Source of the DNA: Pedobacter sp. KBS0701
GTDB taxonomy: Bacteria > Bacteroidota > Bacteroidia > Sphingobacteriales > Sphingobacteriaceae
Reading direction: 5' to 3'
Assembly: GCF_005938645.2 (NCBI RefSeq)
Contig: NZ_CP042171.1
Span: forward strand, 4,836,001-4,900,000
Length of the DNA: 64,000 nucleotides
Of the stretch, positions 38,801-48,600 are shown in pieces. The position numbers were made by a program, and so were the translations under genes. Within the stretch, counting starts at the first letter, position 1. Each line of letters starts with the position of its first letter. The notes beneath the pieces are model-generated. The model had not been told where the DNA came from, did not search any database, and saw only the letters and a list, made by a program, of their open reading frames with translations.

Positions 38801-40165
38801 GACTCCTCAACCACAAAAAAATATGGTGGAACGGGATTAGGGCTTACAATCTCCAATAAATTACTCAAGATGATGGGTAGCCATCTTGAGCTCAAAAGTA
38901 CACCTGGAGAAGGAAGTACTTTCTTCTTTGATCTTAAACTAAAATCTGAACAGGGAGAGCCGATTGAATGGAGAGGCATAGAAAGTATAACTCATGTTCT
39001 TGTAGTCGATGATAATGATAATAACAGAGCAATATTGGTGAATATGCTCTCCCTGAAAAATATTCAGGCCGACCAGGCCAGAAATGGTTTTGAAGCACTT
39101 CAGTTCCTGGCCGAAGGAAGAGTTTATGATGCGATTTTGATGGACTATCACATGCAGTATATGGATGGACTGGAGACCTCGCGAAAAATCAGGGAGAACT
39201 TCACTCTCGATCAGGAAAATCTTCCTCTGATACTCCTTCACAGTTCCTCTGATGATGAAAAGATTATTAAAGCATGCCGGGAACTTCAGATTCACCACCG
39301 CCTGTTGAAGCCGATCAAAATGCATGAGCTTTACCGTGTACTTTCCAGGCTCAAAACCAGCGAAATTGCTAATGAGTCCATGGAACTAACAGCCTTCCAT
39401 GGGGAGAACAACGGTTATCAGTATAAATTTATGATTGTGGAAGACAATGAGGTCAACCGTTTTCTGGCCCGTGCACTGATTGAAAAACTTCATCCCCAGA
39501 GTATTATACTCGAAGCTGAAAACGGCCTGGTAGCCCTTGAGACTTTCAAGAAGGAATCTCCTGATCTTGTCTTTATGGACATTCAGATGCCGGAAATGAA
39601 CGGGTATGAATGTACGGGCAATATACGACTAATCGAAAATGGAAAAAGAACCCCTATAATTGCCCTTACTGCGGCAAATGTAATGGGGGAACGCGAAAAA
39701 AGCTTAGCAGCAGGAATGGACGATTTCATCACCAAACCCGTTTTAGAAGAAAATATCGAAACCATATTAAAAAAATGGCTGCCTGATGTTAAAAAACCTG
39801 ATGAACATATCATTGAAATAGTCAAGCCTGTGCATTTCGACAGTAGAAAACTTGAATCCTATCTGGATAGTGACATGGAAAGAATAAAAAAAATAATCGG
39901 CATTACGATCATTCAGCTTGATCAGACATTTTCGCAGCTGGACAGAATGATCTCTCCCATAGATCCCGAAATGATCATCTCCCTTTCACATAAGCTTTAT
40001 GGCATGTCCTCTTCAGCAGGACTGAACAATCTCGCAGAAATTAGTTCCAGGATACAAGAACTGAATATTTCCGACCCCATTTCTTTAAAAGCCGAAACAG
40101 AACTGTTAAAAAAGGAAATTGAAATACTTATTCCATTATTGAAAAAAAGATATGCTGTTGAATAA
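35825..40165 (+). CDS. Very large soluble hybrid histidine kinase (GAF, multiple PAS, two receivers, HPt)
   Basis: At 1,446 residues this is the largest protein in the window and has no membrane helix. Residues 10-160 look like a GAF domain (LASLICECEISLISF-like pattern, ending in GSICVADL). About five PAS domains follow (for example DLICILAPDGKFKKVNPGFN and SIIATDTEGIITVFNRASE). The core has His823 in SHEIRTPLNG, N-box LLGNAAKFT, DTGIGI and GGTGLGL. Two receivers carry Asp1107 (LMDYHMQYMDG) and Asp1252 (FMDIQMPEMNG), and an HPt ends the protein with His1389 (LSHKLYGMSSSAG). Several cytosolic signals could be integrated. Its position next to the receiver/transferase pair suggests input to exopolysaccharide control. 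Confidence 0.92.
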   Translation: MEMQENENARLEALYNYEIINSGQERGFDRLTEIASLICECEISLISFAEKDRLWYKSATGLIIEEVPRDFAICEYTLLGEEVFIVEDTLEDERFRHHALSEDGVKVRFYAGYPLIDPDGFTLGSICVADLAPKKLTAAQQRILSLLAEEAISLIIERRKKEEYKNFSTLFNDSEDLICILAPDGKFKKVNPGFNKRLGFDETELKQKTIFDFIPPQDLKEGMEVWDSLKSGQPSDKTTHNMLTKDGQHKTIEWTATIEKINGNLFAIGRDVTAEVEKNRALKVSEQKFKAFFESSQGLMCTHDMEGNFISINSAGAKILGFKRKELKYKSLFDIIPVERHKNLRQYLSEIAENGHSKGLMIVKRKSGEERIWLYSNVLQKDLDNTPYIVGNAVDITDQKKLEHELIHTRNLLEETSKLAKIGGWELNLNEEKVVWTATTREIHGVPVDFIPTFDNALKFYKEGVSREKIQQAIEECIQTGKDWDLELEITDFNGKEIWVRAKGHAESVESATNRIFGTFQNIDDQKRAELALLESKKLLDDVLSASTEVSIIATDTEGIITVFNRASERLLEYSAAEMIGKQTPEMLHDKAEVEELCTSFSSTLGYEIKGFDVFKRCAESPHKERPFTFITKSGKRLRVSLSITSIKDTEGETIGYLGISTDITQKEETERALAREKAILLAFIENAPASVAMLDNNMHFLAASRKWIKDYTQISSNIEGLWYYDVFPNLSEDRIANHKAVLGGKIVKKEEDIYVDVRNNTPHQITWEMRPWHQLDGSIGGMMIFTQDISAAVKHREEMTVARLRADHANAAKSEFLANMSHEIRTPLNGVIGFTDLVLKTQLSETQKQYLTIVNQSANSLLSIINDILDFSKIEAGKFELDIEKCDLYDIAWQASDITTYQIQARNLEMLLNLPPDLPRFVWTDALRLKQVLINLLGNAAKFTTKGEIELKIESLGIAEDQHSYRFSVRDTGIGIAKSKQAKIFGAFSQEDSSTTKKYGGTGLGLTISNKLLKMMGSHLELKSTPGEGSTFFFDLKLKSEQGEPIEWRGIESITHVLVVDDNDNNRAILVNMLSLKNIQADQARNGFEALQFLAEGRVYDAILMDYHMQYMDGLETSRKIRENFTLDQENLPLILLHSSSDDEKIIKACRELQIHHRLLKPIKMHELYRVLSRLKTSEIANESMELTAFHGENNGYQYKFMIVEDNEVNRFLARALIEKLHPQSIILEAENGLVALETFKKESPDLVFMDIQMPEMNGYECTGNIRLIENGKRTPIIALTAANVMGEREKSLAAGMDDFITKPVLEENIETILKKWLPDVKKPDEHIIEIVKPVHFDSRKLESYLDSDMERIKKIIGITIIQLDQTFSQLDRMISPIDPEMIISLSHKLYGMSSSAGLNNLAEISSRIQELNISDPISLKAETELLKKEIEILIPLLKKRYAVE

Positions 40166-40168
40166 TGT

Positions 40169-40200
40169 TTTAGCGCGCTTCAGAACCCAAGTGCGCTAAA
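40169..40200. terminator. Bidirectional hairpin between convergent genes
   Basis: TTTAGCGCGCTT and AAGTGCGCTAAA pair over 12 positions with one mismatch, in the 68-base gap between two convergent stop codons. It could serve as terminator for both strands although the T-runs are poor. Confidence 0.55.
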
Positions 40201-40233
40201 GCATCTTCTTCTCCCGGTAAAGAGTTTTACCCG

Positions 40234-41841
40234 CTAAAAATCGTGGTATATATTTCTGAAACTACTTCTGATACCGAAGGTAAGCAAATTACTATTTTCT
40301 ACAGTAGTACTACTCTCCCGGCGGAATGTCCCGGCCAGTTCCAGGCGGAGGTTGTATTTTGGATTAAGCAAGTAGGACACCTGAGCACGGGCAAAATAGA
40401 GATTGGTCTTTATCCCCTGACCAACTTTACTGCCGTATTGCACAGACCGCGTATCATAACTTTTAAAGATATCCCCACCATAGTTTTGGCCATCAGGATC
40501 TTTCCCGTACCTCGAATAGAGTGCCTCTCCCTGTAAATCGAAACGTTTATAACTGTAGTTTAATATCCCTAAAAATTCCCTGAAATTAGCACCAAAAGGA
40601 TGTGCAAGAGGCTGGTTATAATTAGAATAATTAGACAGCCTGTCAAAGTGGGCATAAGTATAGGGACGGGCAGTATTGAATTCAGCCAGATAATTAAGAC
40701 GCTTTACCTTAAAAAGATCAGATCCGCGTAATCCAAGCTGAACGGCATATTTGTTCGCCCAGTATCCATTGCCAGCGAAAAATTCCTTTGCGGTGAATTC
40801 ATCAAACATAAACTGCCCGTAAAGCGCGGTATTCTTTAACACTTCGTATTTCAGATTAAAACCAAGTCTCATCTTATCAGGCGAGGTTGTATTTGTACTT
40901 TCTACTGGCCGTAAAAAGATAAAAGGATGTACATAGTTAAAATCAAATCCCCGTTTGCCTTCTACTTCAGCATCTGCCCAGGTCACGGCCTGGAAAAATC
41001 CCAGAGAGAATTTTTTGGTAACGTTCCAGTCCACGTAATGGGCTGCCATCCATTTTCCCCTATCGCCCAACCTGCGGTCGTCGGTAAGTTTGGGTGCGCC
41101 GGGATCGAGCATATAGGCAAAGATCGTTTGGTATTGAACAGCACCGAGCGTAGCCCTTACCCTAAAAAACGAATAATTGGATGACACGTCAGAAAGCAGC
41201 ATCGAGCGGTATCCGTCTCCAATAAAATTCTTATCATATCCCAATGAAAAGTTAAGATGTGTATTCGGCGTATAAGATAATAATGCCGTAACGTATGACC
41301 AGTCCTGTGTGTCAGTCCCGAGCTTACCAGAGCCCTGTCCCGGAACAACCTGATTGGCGACAATGTAACGGTTTACATAATCAACAAATTTGCCCTGGTT
41401 CTCAAATCCGTTTAGATAAAAAGAAAACTGCTTTCCTACCGATCCACCAACCTGAAATCCTCTGGTGTTCAACCAGGTATTTCTTTTACCACTAAAATCC
41501 CTGCCCACCTGAAAATCGGGTAGAAAGTCAGCATAAACCTTGTAATCCTCACCATTAAATTCTAATAAATGCTCATTGAATAACTTCCTGTGCACCCAGG
41601 AACCTTTGTTCAGCGTATCCATTCCAATTTTCATTAGCGAATCGTAAGATCCCGCAGTTTCAACCCCATCGGAGTAGATGCCCTTTATTGAAGAGTGGAA
41701 CTTGTTATCCTGGCTATAGATCTGCTGATTAAATTTCTGATAAAACTGATAATCATACGGGATATTAACATTTGGAGTAGATTGACCCCAGGAGCAGATC
41801 GCTGAAAAGGCCAGAACAGCCAGAACAAAAATTTTCTTCAT
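40234..41841 (-). CDS. Wzi/RemB-like outer-membrane beta-barrel protein (capsule assembly family)
   Basis: The 535-residue product has a signal peptide (MKKIFVLAVLAFSAICSWGQ) and then alternating strands with aromatic girdles through to the end, as in outer-membrane barrels. The stretch YTPNTHLNFSLGYDKNFIGD and the following GYRSMLLSDVSSNYSFFRVR are typical of the Bacteroidota group annotated as capsule assembly Wzi proteins or gliding protein RemB. In this locus a role in anchoring or exporting polysaccharide fits best. RemB in Flavobacterium acts in gliding on certain surfaces, so motility cannot be ruled out. Only four bases separate it from the upstream dehydratase gene, so they form an operon. 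Confidence 0.78.
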   Translation of the reverse strand: MKKIFVLAVLAFSAICSWGQSTPNVNIPYDYQFYQKFNQQIYSQDNKFHSSIKGIYSDGVETAGSYDSLMKIGMDTLNKGSWVHRKLFNEHLLEFNGEDYKVYADFLPDFQVGRDFSGKRNTWLNTRGFQVGGSVGKQFSFYLNGFENQGKFVDYVNRYIVANQVVPGQGSGKLGTDTQDWSYVTALLSYTPNTHLNFSLGYDKNFIGDGYRSMLLSDVSSNYSFFRVRATLGAVQYQTIFAYMLDPGAPKLTDDRRLGDRGKWMAAHYVDWNVTKKFSLGFFQAVTWADAEVEGKRGFDFNYVHPFIFLRPVESTNTTSPDKMRLGFNLKYEVLKNTALYGQFMFDEFTAKEFFAGNGYWANKYAVQLGLRGSDLFKVKRLNYLAEFNTARPYTYAHFDRLSNYSNYNQPLAHPFGANFREFLGILNYSYKRFDLQGEALYSRYGKDPDGQNYGGDIFKSYDTRSVQYGSKVGQGIKTNLYFARAQVSYLLNPKYNLRLELAGTFRRESSTTVENSNLLTFGIRSSFRNIYHDF

Positions 41842-41845
41842 TTTA

Positions 41846-43783
41846 TTAATTAACCAAATGGTCTAGCTCTTCAAATATCGAGTTCATACTCTTAAATTCC
41901 GGAACCATTTTTTTCATATTGATCACCACCTGCATGTCATCGTCCTGCTTAGCAGATCTGATCAGCTCGGCGATGTTGCTTGCCACCTCATCAAATACAT
42001 ATTCCCTCACTTTACCTATCATAATTTTCTCATGATGGGTAGGCATGGTATTCTCATTATCATTTAACAGTTCTTCATACAATTTTTCTCCAGGACGAAG
42101 ACCTGAAAACTCTATTTTAACATCTACATTGGGTTCAAGACCGGCCAGCTTGATCATCTTTTTGGCAAGGTCAAGAATCCTGACAGATTTGCCCATATCG
42201 AAAACAAATATTTCTCCACCGTTGCCCATACATCCTGCTTCCAGCACCAACCTGCAGGCTTCAGGAATGGTCATAAAGTATCTGGTGATATCAGGATGCG
42301 TAACGGTGACAGGACCACCTTTTTCGATCTGCTGTTTGAAGCGCGGAATAACCGAACCATTAGATCCCAGCACATTGCCGAATCTACTGGTAATGAATTT
42401 GGTCACAGGCCTTTTTTCCAACCGGTTAATATAACTCAATCCATTACTGAATAAAAAATCCCGCTGGCCTAGTGAATTGTTGAGTGACTGAACGTAGATC
42501 TCTGCAATTCTTTTAGATGCGCCCATGATGTTGGTTGGATTTACCGCTTTATCGGTCGAGATCATTACAAATTTCTGAACACCATATTTAACTGATTTAT
42601 CCGCAACCGTTTTTGTACCCAGCACATTCGCCTTTATCGCTTCAGCAGGATTATCCTCCATTAAAGGCACGTGTTTGTATGCAGCGGCATGATAAACGTA
42701 ATCTGGCCTGTACATGTTAAAGAGCTTGTCCATGCGCTGTTCATCCCGGACATCGCCAACAAAAGACTGATAATTTTTAGTACGGTCGCCTTCATCAAGC
42801 TCCAGATAAAGATCATGTAATGCCGTTTCTGATTGATCACACAAGATGATCAGACCAACATCAAACTTTGATAACTGCCTGACAATTTCACTTCCAATAG
42901 AACCCGCAGCTCCGGTAATGAGTATTCTTTTTTTGTGCAGCATCTTTCCGATACCTTCAATATCTATGCTGATCGGTTTTCTGTTCAACAAATCTTCAAT
43001 ATTCAGTTTTTGAATCTGCGCATGCTGTAATTTTCCATTGGTCCATGCATCTGCCGGAGGAATGTTCAACACCTTGATATCATGTTCTAAGCACAGGTCT
43101 ACTATAGCATCTCTTTTTTCCGAAGGAATACTGTAGGACGCAAAAATAATTTCATCTATCTCGTGCTTGACAATTAAATGTGCAAGATTGCGGGCATCCA
43201 GAATACTGACACCATCAATCGCCTTACCTATCTTACGCTGGTCGTCATCTACAAAGGCAACAATATATTTATTAACTTTCTCGTCATGATCAAAAGTTCT
43301 TTTTGTAGCCATACCCGCTTCGCCCGCACCATAAATGATGACCTTTTTTTTGTCCAGTTTCAGATTTTTGATGTACATAAAAATATACTTAATAAAAATC
43401 CGGTAGGTAATCAGAAAAAGAAAACTGAATAATCCGCCAATGATCAATACCGTGTTTGGTATAAGTGGCTTTGTCAGAAAACTGATAGCGAACAGGTTAA
43501 AGATGAAATAAACCCCGGTCGAGATCATGACGGAGCATAATATTCTAATGGAGTCCTGGGCACTGGTATATCTGATGATACCAGAATAGCTTTTGGTCGA
43601 TAAGAATACGATCGAATTAATCAGCATCAACAAAAGCAGGTTGGTTGACAACTGGGGTATATCCACTGATGTTAGGTTTAAATTAAACTTTAACATATAG
43701 GCGAAAACCATCGCCAGTGAACAACAAATCAGATCAAGGGTAAAAATAACCCATCGTGGGACAATATTAATTTGTGTAAACAA
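41846..43783 (-). CDS. FlaA1/CapD-type nucleotide-sugar 4,6-dehydratase, membrane-bound
   Basis: The 645-residue protein begins with four membrane helices (about residues 12-135), then a CoA-binding-like Rossmann domain (KKVIIYGAGEAGMATKRTFD), then the short-chain dehydrogenase domain with the NAD(P) motif ITGAAGSIGSEIVRQL. The catalytic segment TDKAVNPTNIMGASKRIAE lacks the usual Tyr, as in PglF/WbpM-like enzymes. These dehydrate UDP-GlcNAc to a 4-keto-6-deoxy sugar for bacillosamine, QuiNAc or FucNAc. The exact product cannot be read from the sequence. It is operonic with the Wzi/RemB-like gene. Confidence 0.9.
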   Translation of the reverse strand: MFTQINIVPRWVIFTLDLICCSLAMVFAYMLKFNLNLTSVDIPQLSTNLLLLMLINSIVFLSTKSYSGIIRYTSAQDSIRILCSVMISTGVYFIFNLFAISFLTKPLIPNTVLIIGGLFSFLFLITYRIFIKYIFMYIKNLKLDKKKVIIYGAGEAGMATKRTFDHDEKVNKYIVAFVDDDQRKIGKAIDGVSILDARNLAHLIVKHEIDEIIFASYSIPSEKRDAIVDLCLEHDIKVLNIPPADAWTNGKLQHAQIQKLNIEDLLNRKPISIDIEGIGKMLHKKRILITGAAGSIGSEIVRQLSKFDVGLIILCDQSETALHDLYLELDEGDRTKNYQSFVGDVRDEQRMDKLFNMYRPDYVYHAAAYKHVPLMEDNPAEAIKANVLGTKTVADKSVKYGVQKFVMISTDKAVNPTNIMGASKRIAEIYVQSLNNSLGQRDFLFSNGLSYINRLEKRPVTKFITSRFGNVLGSNGSVIPRFKQQIEKGGPVTVTHPDITRYFMTIPEACRLVLEAGCMGNGGEIFVFDMGKSVRILDLAKKMIKLAGLEPNVDVKIEFSGLRPGEKLYEELLNDNENTMPTHHEKIMIGKVREYVFDEVASNIAELIRSAKQDDDMQVVINMKKMVPEFKSMNSIFEELDHLVN

Positions 43784-43808
43784 TTTTTTATAGGCTAAGT
43801 GTGTATTT

Positions 43809-43816
43809 CAAAGATA
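43809..43816 (-). promoter_or_regulatory. -7 box upstream of the dehydratase/Wzi-like operon
   Basis: The minus strand reads TATCTTTG (TAnnTTTG) 25 bases before the start at 43783. A CAA/TTG is present but at a non-standard distance of 11 bases, so the -33 half is missing. Confidence 0.45.
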
Positions 43817-43913
43817 CCCAGTGTCCGCAATAATCCTGCCATTCTATCAACAAAGTGCTTGTCTACGCCCAAAGCAGTAAAAATATTTTAAAGAACGGAG
43901 AAATTCAATCTAC

Positions 43914-44822
43914 TTAGGCCCAAAGGCTTTTTGGATAATCACCGTCAGACGTTAGCTGTTCAAGTTCAGACCGCACAATCTCCGCATCCTCTTTAAAAGT
44001 TACCCCAAACCACCTGGCATCGGTCTTAACAAGACTAACTACCCCTTTACCATTATTGATTAGCTTATCTACAACCTCCGGAATCAAAAATTCCGATTTT
44101 AGCTCACCATCATGCTGATCCAGGAACTTATAGTATTCACCTTCGCTCCACGCCACAAATGATGGTGTAAAACAGAAAAAATTCATACTTACCGGCGTCA
44201 GTAAATCCATTTCTACCTCCTGCCCGTCATTCACCCTGAATGCCTTACCATCACGCTTAAAAATTTCTTTTCTTTCGGTAATGCCTACAACAAAGTCTTC
44301 TTTATCCACCTTTATCTCTCCACGGGTAACCGCACCATGCTCACTCAGCGTATTTTTCAACTGGTAACCCAGGCAGGCATACTTTCCATCTTCAATGGTC
44401 TCCGTCAGAAACTCATAAGCTTTTCTGAAAGCATCCATTCCATAAAAATCATCCGCGTTGATGACCGCAAAGGGTGCATCGAGAACATCCTTGCAACACA
44501 ATAAGGCATGTTGTGTTCCATAAGGTTTAACACGATCTGCAGGCAAAGCCCGCCCGTTCCTGAATTTATCCAGGCTTTGATAAACATATTCGAGTTTAAC
44601 TTTACCCAGAAGCTTTGGTTCCATCGCAGCTTTAAAAGATCCGGCAAATTCCTCCCTGATGATAAAGATCACTTTATCAAATCCGGCTTTAATGGCATCA
44701 AAAATTGAATACTCCATAATGGTTTCACCAGTAGGACCAAAAGATTCTGTTTGTTTAGCGCTACCATAACGACTTGCCATTCCGGCTGCAAGAATTACCA
44801 ATGAAGGTTTGAGATTGTTCAT
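43914..44822 (-). CDS. NDP-sugar nucleotidyltransferase family protein
   Basis: The 302-residue protein starts with the GT-A nucleotide-binding loop SLVILAAGMASRYGSAKQ and continues with IMEYSIFDAIKAGFDKVIF, typical of sugar-1-phosphate nucleotidyltransferases. The substrate site residues lie around AVINADDFYGMDAFRKAYEF. The family in Bacteroidota is annotated only broadly, and the sugar is not predictable here. The gene lies 130 bases upstream of the dehydratase, on the same strand. The CapD operon has its own putative promoter between them, so it may be a separate unit. Confidence 0.82.
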   Translation of the reverse strand: MNNLKPSLVILAAGMASRYGSAKQTESFGPTGETIMEYSIFDAIKAGFDKVIFIIREEFAGSFKAAMEPKLLGKVKLEYVYQSLDKFRNGRALPADRVKPYGTQHALLCCKDVLDAPFAVINADDFYGMDAFRKAYEFLTETIEDGKYACLGYQLKNTLSEHGAVTRGEIKVDKEDFVVGITERKEIFKRDGKAFRVNDGQEVEMDLLTPVSMNFFCFTPSFVAWSEGEYYKFLDQHDGELKSEFLIPEVVDKLINNGKGVVSLVKTDARWFGVTFKEDAEIVRSELEQLTSDGDYPKSLWA

Positions 44823-45077
44823 TTAAACTTTTTTTTAAAAAAATAACGCTAAAATACATTATTTAACCCAAAAAAAGACTAGACATCATTAAAAATTGAT
44901 ATAAATCATATTTATTGCAATCAAATAAAACAAATTATTAACATTAACTTAATATTAACAAATAACGGAACAGAAAAATCATAAAATACTTGATTAAAGT
45001 CATCTATAATAGTTAAAATTATCAAAAATAAGGACAATTACACCCTTCCAAACCCAAAAACAAACGCATAATTTCCT

Positions 45078-45085
45078 TATCTTTG
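45078..45085 (+). promoter_or_regulatory. -7 box of the small zinc-ribbon gene
   Basis: TATCTTTG fits TAnnTTTG and lies 54 bases before the ATG at 45140. The gap 44823-45139 is otherwise AT-rich with no other visible gene. Confidence 0.45.
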
Positions 45086-45139
45086 TGCCATATCTGAATA
45101 TTTATAGATTTTCACGAAATAACAAACTATTCTATCATC

Positions 45140-45307
45140 ATGGCATCATCAGAAGTAGTTAAAGCAGAGCATAAATGTCCTAAATGCAAAAATGAATTAA
45201 GTAGAATTCCAAGAAACTTCATTTTAAAAAAAATACTCCCTTTCATTCCGCTTAAACATTTTATCTGCTACAGGTGCAAGCGAAAATTTTATAGAATCAG
45301 TTCTTAA
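45140..45307 (+). CDS. Small zinc-ribbon-like protein, 55 residues
   Basis: A short plus-strand frame reads MASSEVVKAEHKCPKCKNEL at the start and ends in CYRCKRKFYRISS. Two Cys pairs (CPKC near residue 13 and CYRC near 45) spaced about 30 residues apart, with many Lys and Arg, look like a zinc ribbon or rubredoxin-like knuckle. A TAnnTTTG box precedes it. It lies alone between the nucleotidyltransferase and the large beta-helix protein. Function unknown; it might be an RNA- or DNA-binding accessory of the polysaccharide locus. It is too short for coding statistics by eye, so the evidence is the motif pair plus the promoter. Confidence 0.6.
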   Translation: MASSEVVKAEHKCPKCKNELSRIPRNFILKKILPFIPLKHFICYRCKRKFYRISS

Positions 45308-45649
45308 AATTGAAAATTTTATATTTATGAGGTGATCTAAGTTGATTACCTACCCAGTAAAATAGTACACCAAACCGTTTACAACATTTAACCCAGGTAA
45401 AGTTTTTATCTGAGACCTATTAATTAGTCAGCCCTTAAAAATTAATTTGATTGCCAAAAATTGTTGATAAAATATGTTATCTAAATGTCCTGGATTTTCC
45501 GTTTTTGGCATTAAAATCTTACTAATATTTATGTTTAACAAAGCAATCAACACAGCCGAGTTCTTTTTTACAAGCTTTATTCTATTCCAGAATACTAATA
45601 TGCCAGTATTCAATTATCCGACTGAATTTACTGATCTAATATTTCATAT
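45308..45649. other. Non-coding AT-rich gap
   Basis: No supported gene. A 61-codon minus-strand frame (45428-45613) has no recognised motif and is judged chance. A weak hairpin AGGTGATC / GATTACCT lies near 45330-45352. Confidence 0.35.
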
Positions 45650-48600
45650 TTAAGTCAATAAATTAATTGGCATGATAGTCCAATCTATCGGGGAAATTCT
45701 TTCGTAGGCAAAAAGTTGAGCTGAATAAATAACCCTTGTATTTAAACCGTATCTGGAATATGGATAAGTTGTATTCAGGAAGCTTTTATTTACTGTATCA
45801 GTTGTATTATTTACTTTTATTGTTTGGGGACCACTCGTAATTTTCCATGTACTCTCTGATTGACTTATAATTACTAATTCTTGATTTGGAAATACCTTAA
45901 TAATTGTATTAGAATCGTTTATCATAACTCCAGGTTCTAGTAAGATAGTTATTATATAGTCTCCGACATTCTTGAAAATTTTAACAACTCCAGCTGGTGT
46001 TTTTACATCTCGTGCAATTGAGACTGTGTAATCTGCCAATCCATCCATTACCAACATTTCATTTTGCAATGCTGGCATCAAAGTATATGTGGTACTAATA
46101 TGATTATATTTGATAGTTGAATTATTCCCGGTATAAACATTACTTATTCTCCACAAGGTATTGTCATTAGTTGACACGAGGGTTATGACTGATCTTGAAG
46201 GAAGTTCGAGAAACTGAACTCCATTGTTATCGATTATTCGTATGCTTGTAATCCACTTAAAAATAGTGTTATTAGTGTTAAAAATAGTAATAGATTTAGC
46301 TTGGTAAGTTGGAGGTAACCCAAGTGTTCTATCTGCTGTTATAGCGGGCAATAGGTGATAAGAGTTATAGTCCATAATTGAATAATCTGAATCCGACGCT
46401 GTTCTATAAATGTTAACAATATTTTGTCCCTTAAGATCCGACGATAAATTCAGCATTTTTAACCAGGGCCGCCAAGTACCAAACCAATATACTCTTTGAT
46501 ATACAACTGTACCCGAAGAATCGTATGCACTTTGTATGCCTTTGTTTGAATCTCCTAGATATTCGCATAACCCGTTAAAATTCAATAATGGCTCCCCTGT
46601 TATTGTTATCCCAACGGCTTGGTAAACAATATTTGCCGTTCTTGCGTCATTCCAGCCGTTAGGAAGATTTTGAAGTAATAAACTAGACTGTAATATGCCA
46701 CCTGAATTGTCTCGTCGAACTACGACACCCGGAGTAGCGGTTGAAGTTGCCTGTGCGTTATAGACAGGTTTATCCTTAATTGCCGATTTATGATTGTAGA
46801 TTGCTGAGGGTTCAATTGATAGCCATGGCTGATTACTAAAGTATTTTATTGTTCCCGCAGGTATATATTTTCCTAATTCAAAAACATTAATTGATGAAAA
46901 ATTATTGGATCTTTTAATGTAAATATTGAAAGACGTGCCAAATCCGTCATTTGTGATTTTAAAACCGTCTTCGGTTAAAAATTGGGTCCTGGCAAATCCT
47001 CCTATTGTCTCTACATCAATGGCCATAGTGGCAGGACTTATAATTACAGAACTTGATTGTTTAACAGAAAAAGTAACCTTTGCAGATTGCATATCCCCGC
47101 TGGCAGTGTTAAAACCCAAAGTAAGTGAAAAATCTCTGTAAGCAACTTGCTGTAGTGTGATCTCGGAAATTCTAGTCCAATTATCCGTATCGGTAGCGTT
47201 TCCAAATGAAGTCGTTGCTACTTTTAAATTATCTGAAGCTATAGGTAATCGATCTAGTCTTTTTGTATTTTTATCAGATTTAATCAATGCGTTGTATGCT
47301 AATGATAATACGTCTCTAAGTGAATCACCAACTGTGGTTACTTTAGAACCTTGGGCTATTTGCTCACGTAATATCTCTACTACTCCAGAGATGTCCTGAG
47401 GAATTACATAAAAATTGGAATCAACCTCTAACCCCGTATCTAATACGAATTGTTGATGATCTTCAATCTTCCAGGTTTCATTAACAGATTGTATTTTTTG
47501 ACCTGCATAAAGATATATATCATTGCTATGGCTGTTAACAAATTTCTTTTGTGCTAATGGATTAGTTTTTAGCCAAAAATACAACCCATTAGCAGCCCTG
47601 TCAAATGTGTTATTGTATATTTCAACCTGATCCATATCGACATACGAATCCTGTAGTAAAATATGAACTCCTAAAAATTGCGGGTAACCAAACCCCGATT
47701 GGTGTCCAAAGTGCAGAGGACCATATCCACTCTCCTCGCATATATTATCATGAAATTTAATATTTCTAAAAAAAGAGTTTTCATTGTGCGTATAAAGTTC
47801 AAATGCTTGCTCAGCTTTTTTTGTCCTATTATGTCTGAAAATTATATTTTCAAACCCTTGTACGCCTATATTGTCCTCTTGACAGGTCATAGCTACATCA
47901 TAAATGTTTTCAAAATAACATCCTTGTACTATGGCATCCTTACCACCTCCGTTTAACTCAATGCCATTTCCATATCTAACAGTTGGGTTAGGTGTAAAAC
48001 TTGTTAAAGTTGATCCCCCAATTTCTCGTATATCAAGATGGTTATAACTTAAATTTCTAAATGTTGAAGCTGCGGAGATCGCGTGTGCACCATGACCAAT
48101 TATTGCTATATCATACACATCTGCATTTCTCATTAAGGCAATAGAAGAAGTACCTCTAACGGAAATAGCTATTTCAGTAGTTCCTGAACCATTTATTACC
48201 CCAGGGTTCGAAACGCTAAATACATAAACAGTAGTAACATCATCCCAGAAATCCCATTGTGAAGATAAATCACCTAGTAATTTCTTTTTCATTCCGAAGA
48301 TTTCGTCATTAACTTTAAGGAAACCAACATTACCGGAATTATTTGCAGTCCAACCTGTAAATTTAGTATTATCGGACAAATCAACTTTCCAAATGTTTGT
48401 AGAATGAAGAATCCAACTATCAGAATTAATATATTTATACATATCGAATAATGGTTTATTACCATTGCCATATGTAGCTATTTGTATATTTTCAGTATAC
48501 GAGTTTGTATTCCAGTTTAATACCATTCCTGGAAATACATCCTCTCTTTTAAATAAAATAGTATCGCTACCGGAAAGAACACCTGAGCTAGCGAGTACAT

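Noticed and set aside
45428..45613. 61-codon minus-strand frame in the gap before the beta-helix protein
   Set aside because: AT-rich chance frame with no motif or conserved pattern visible.
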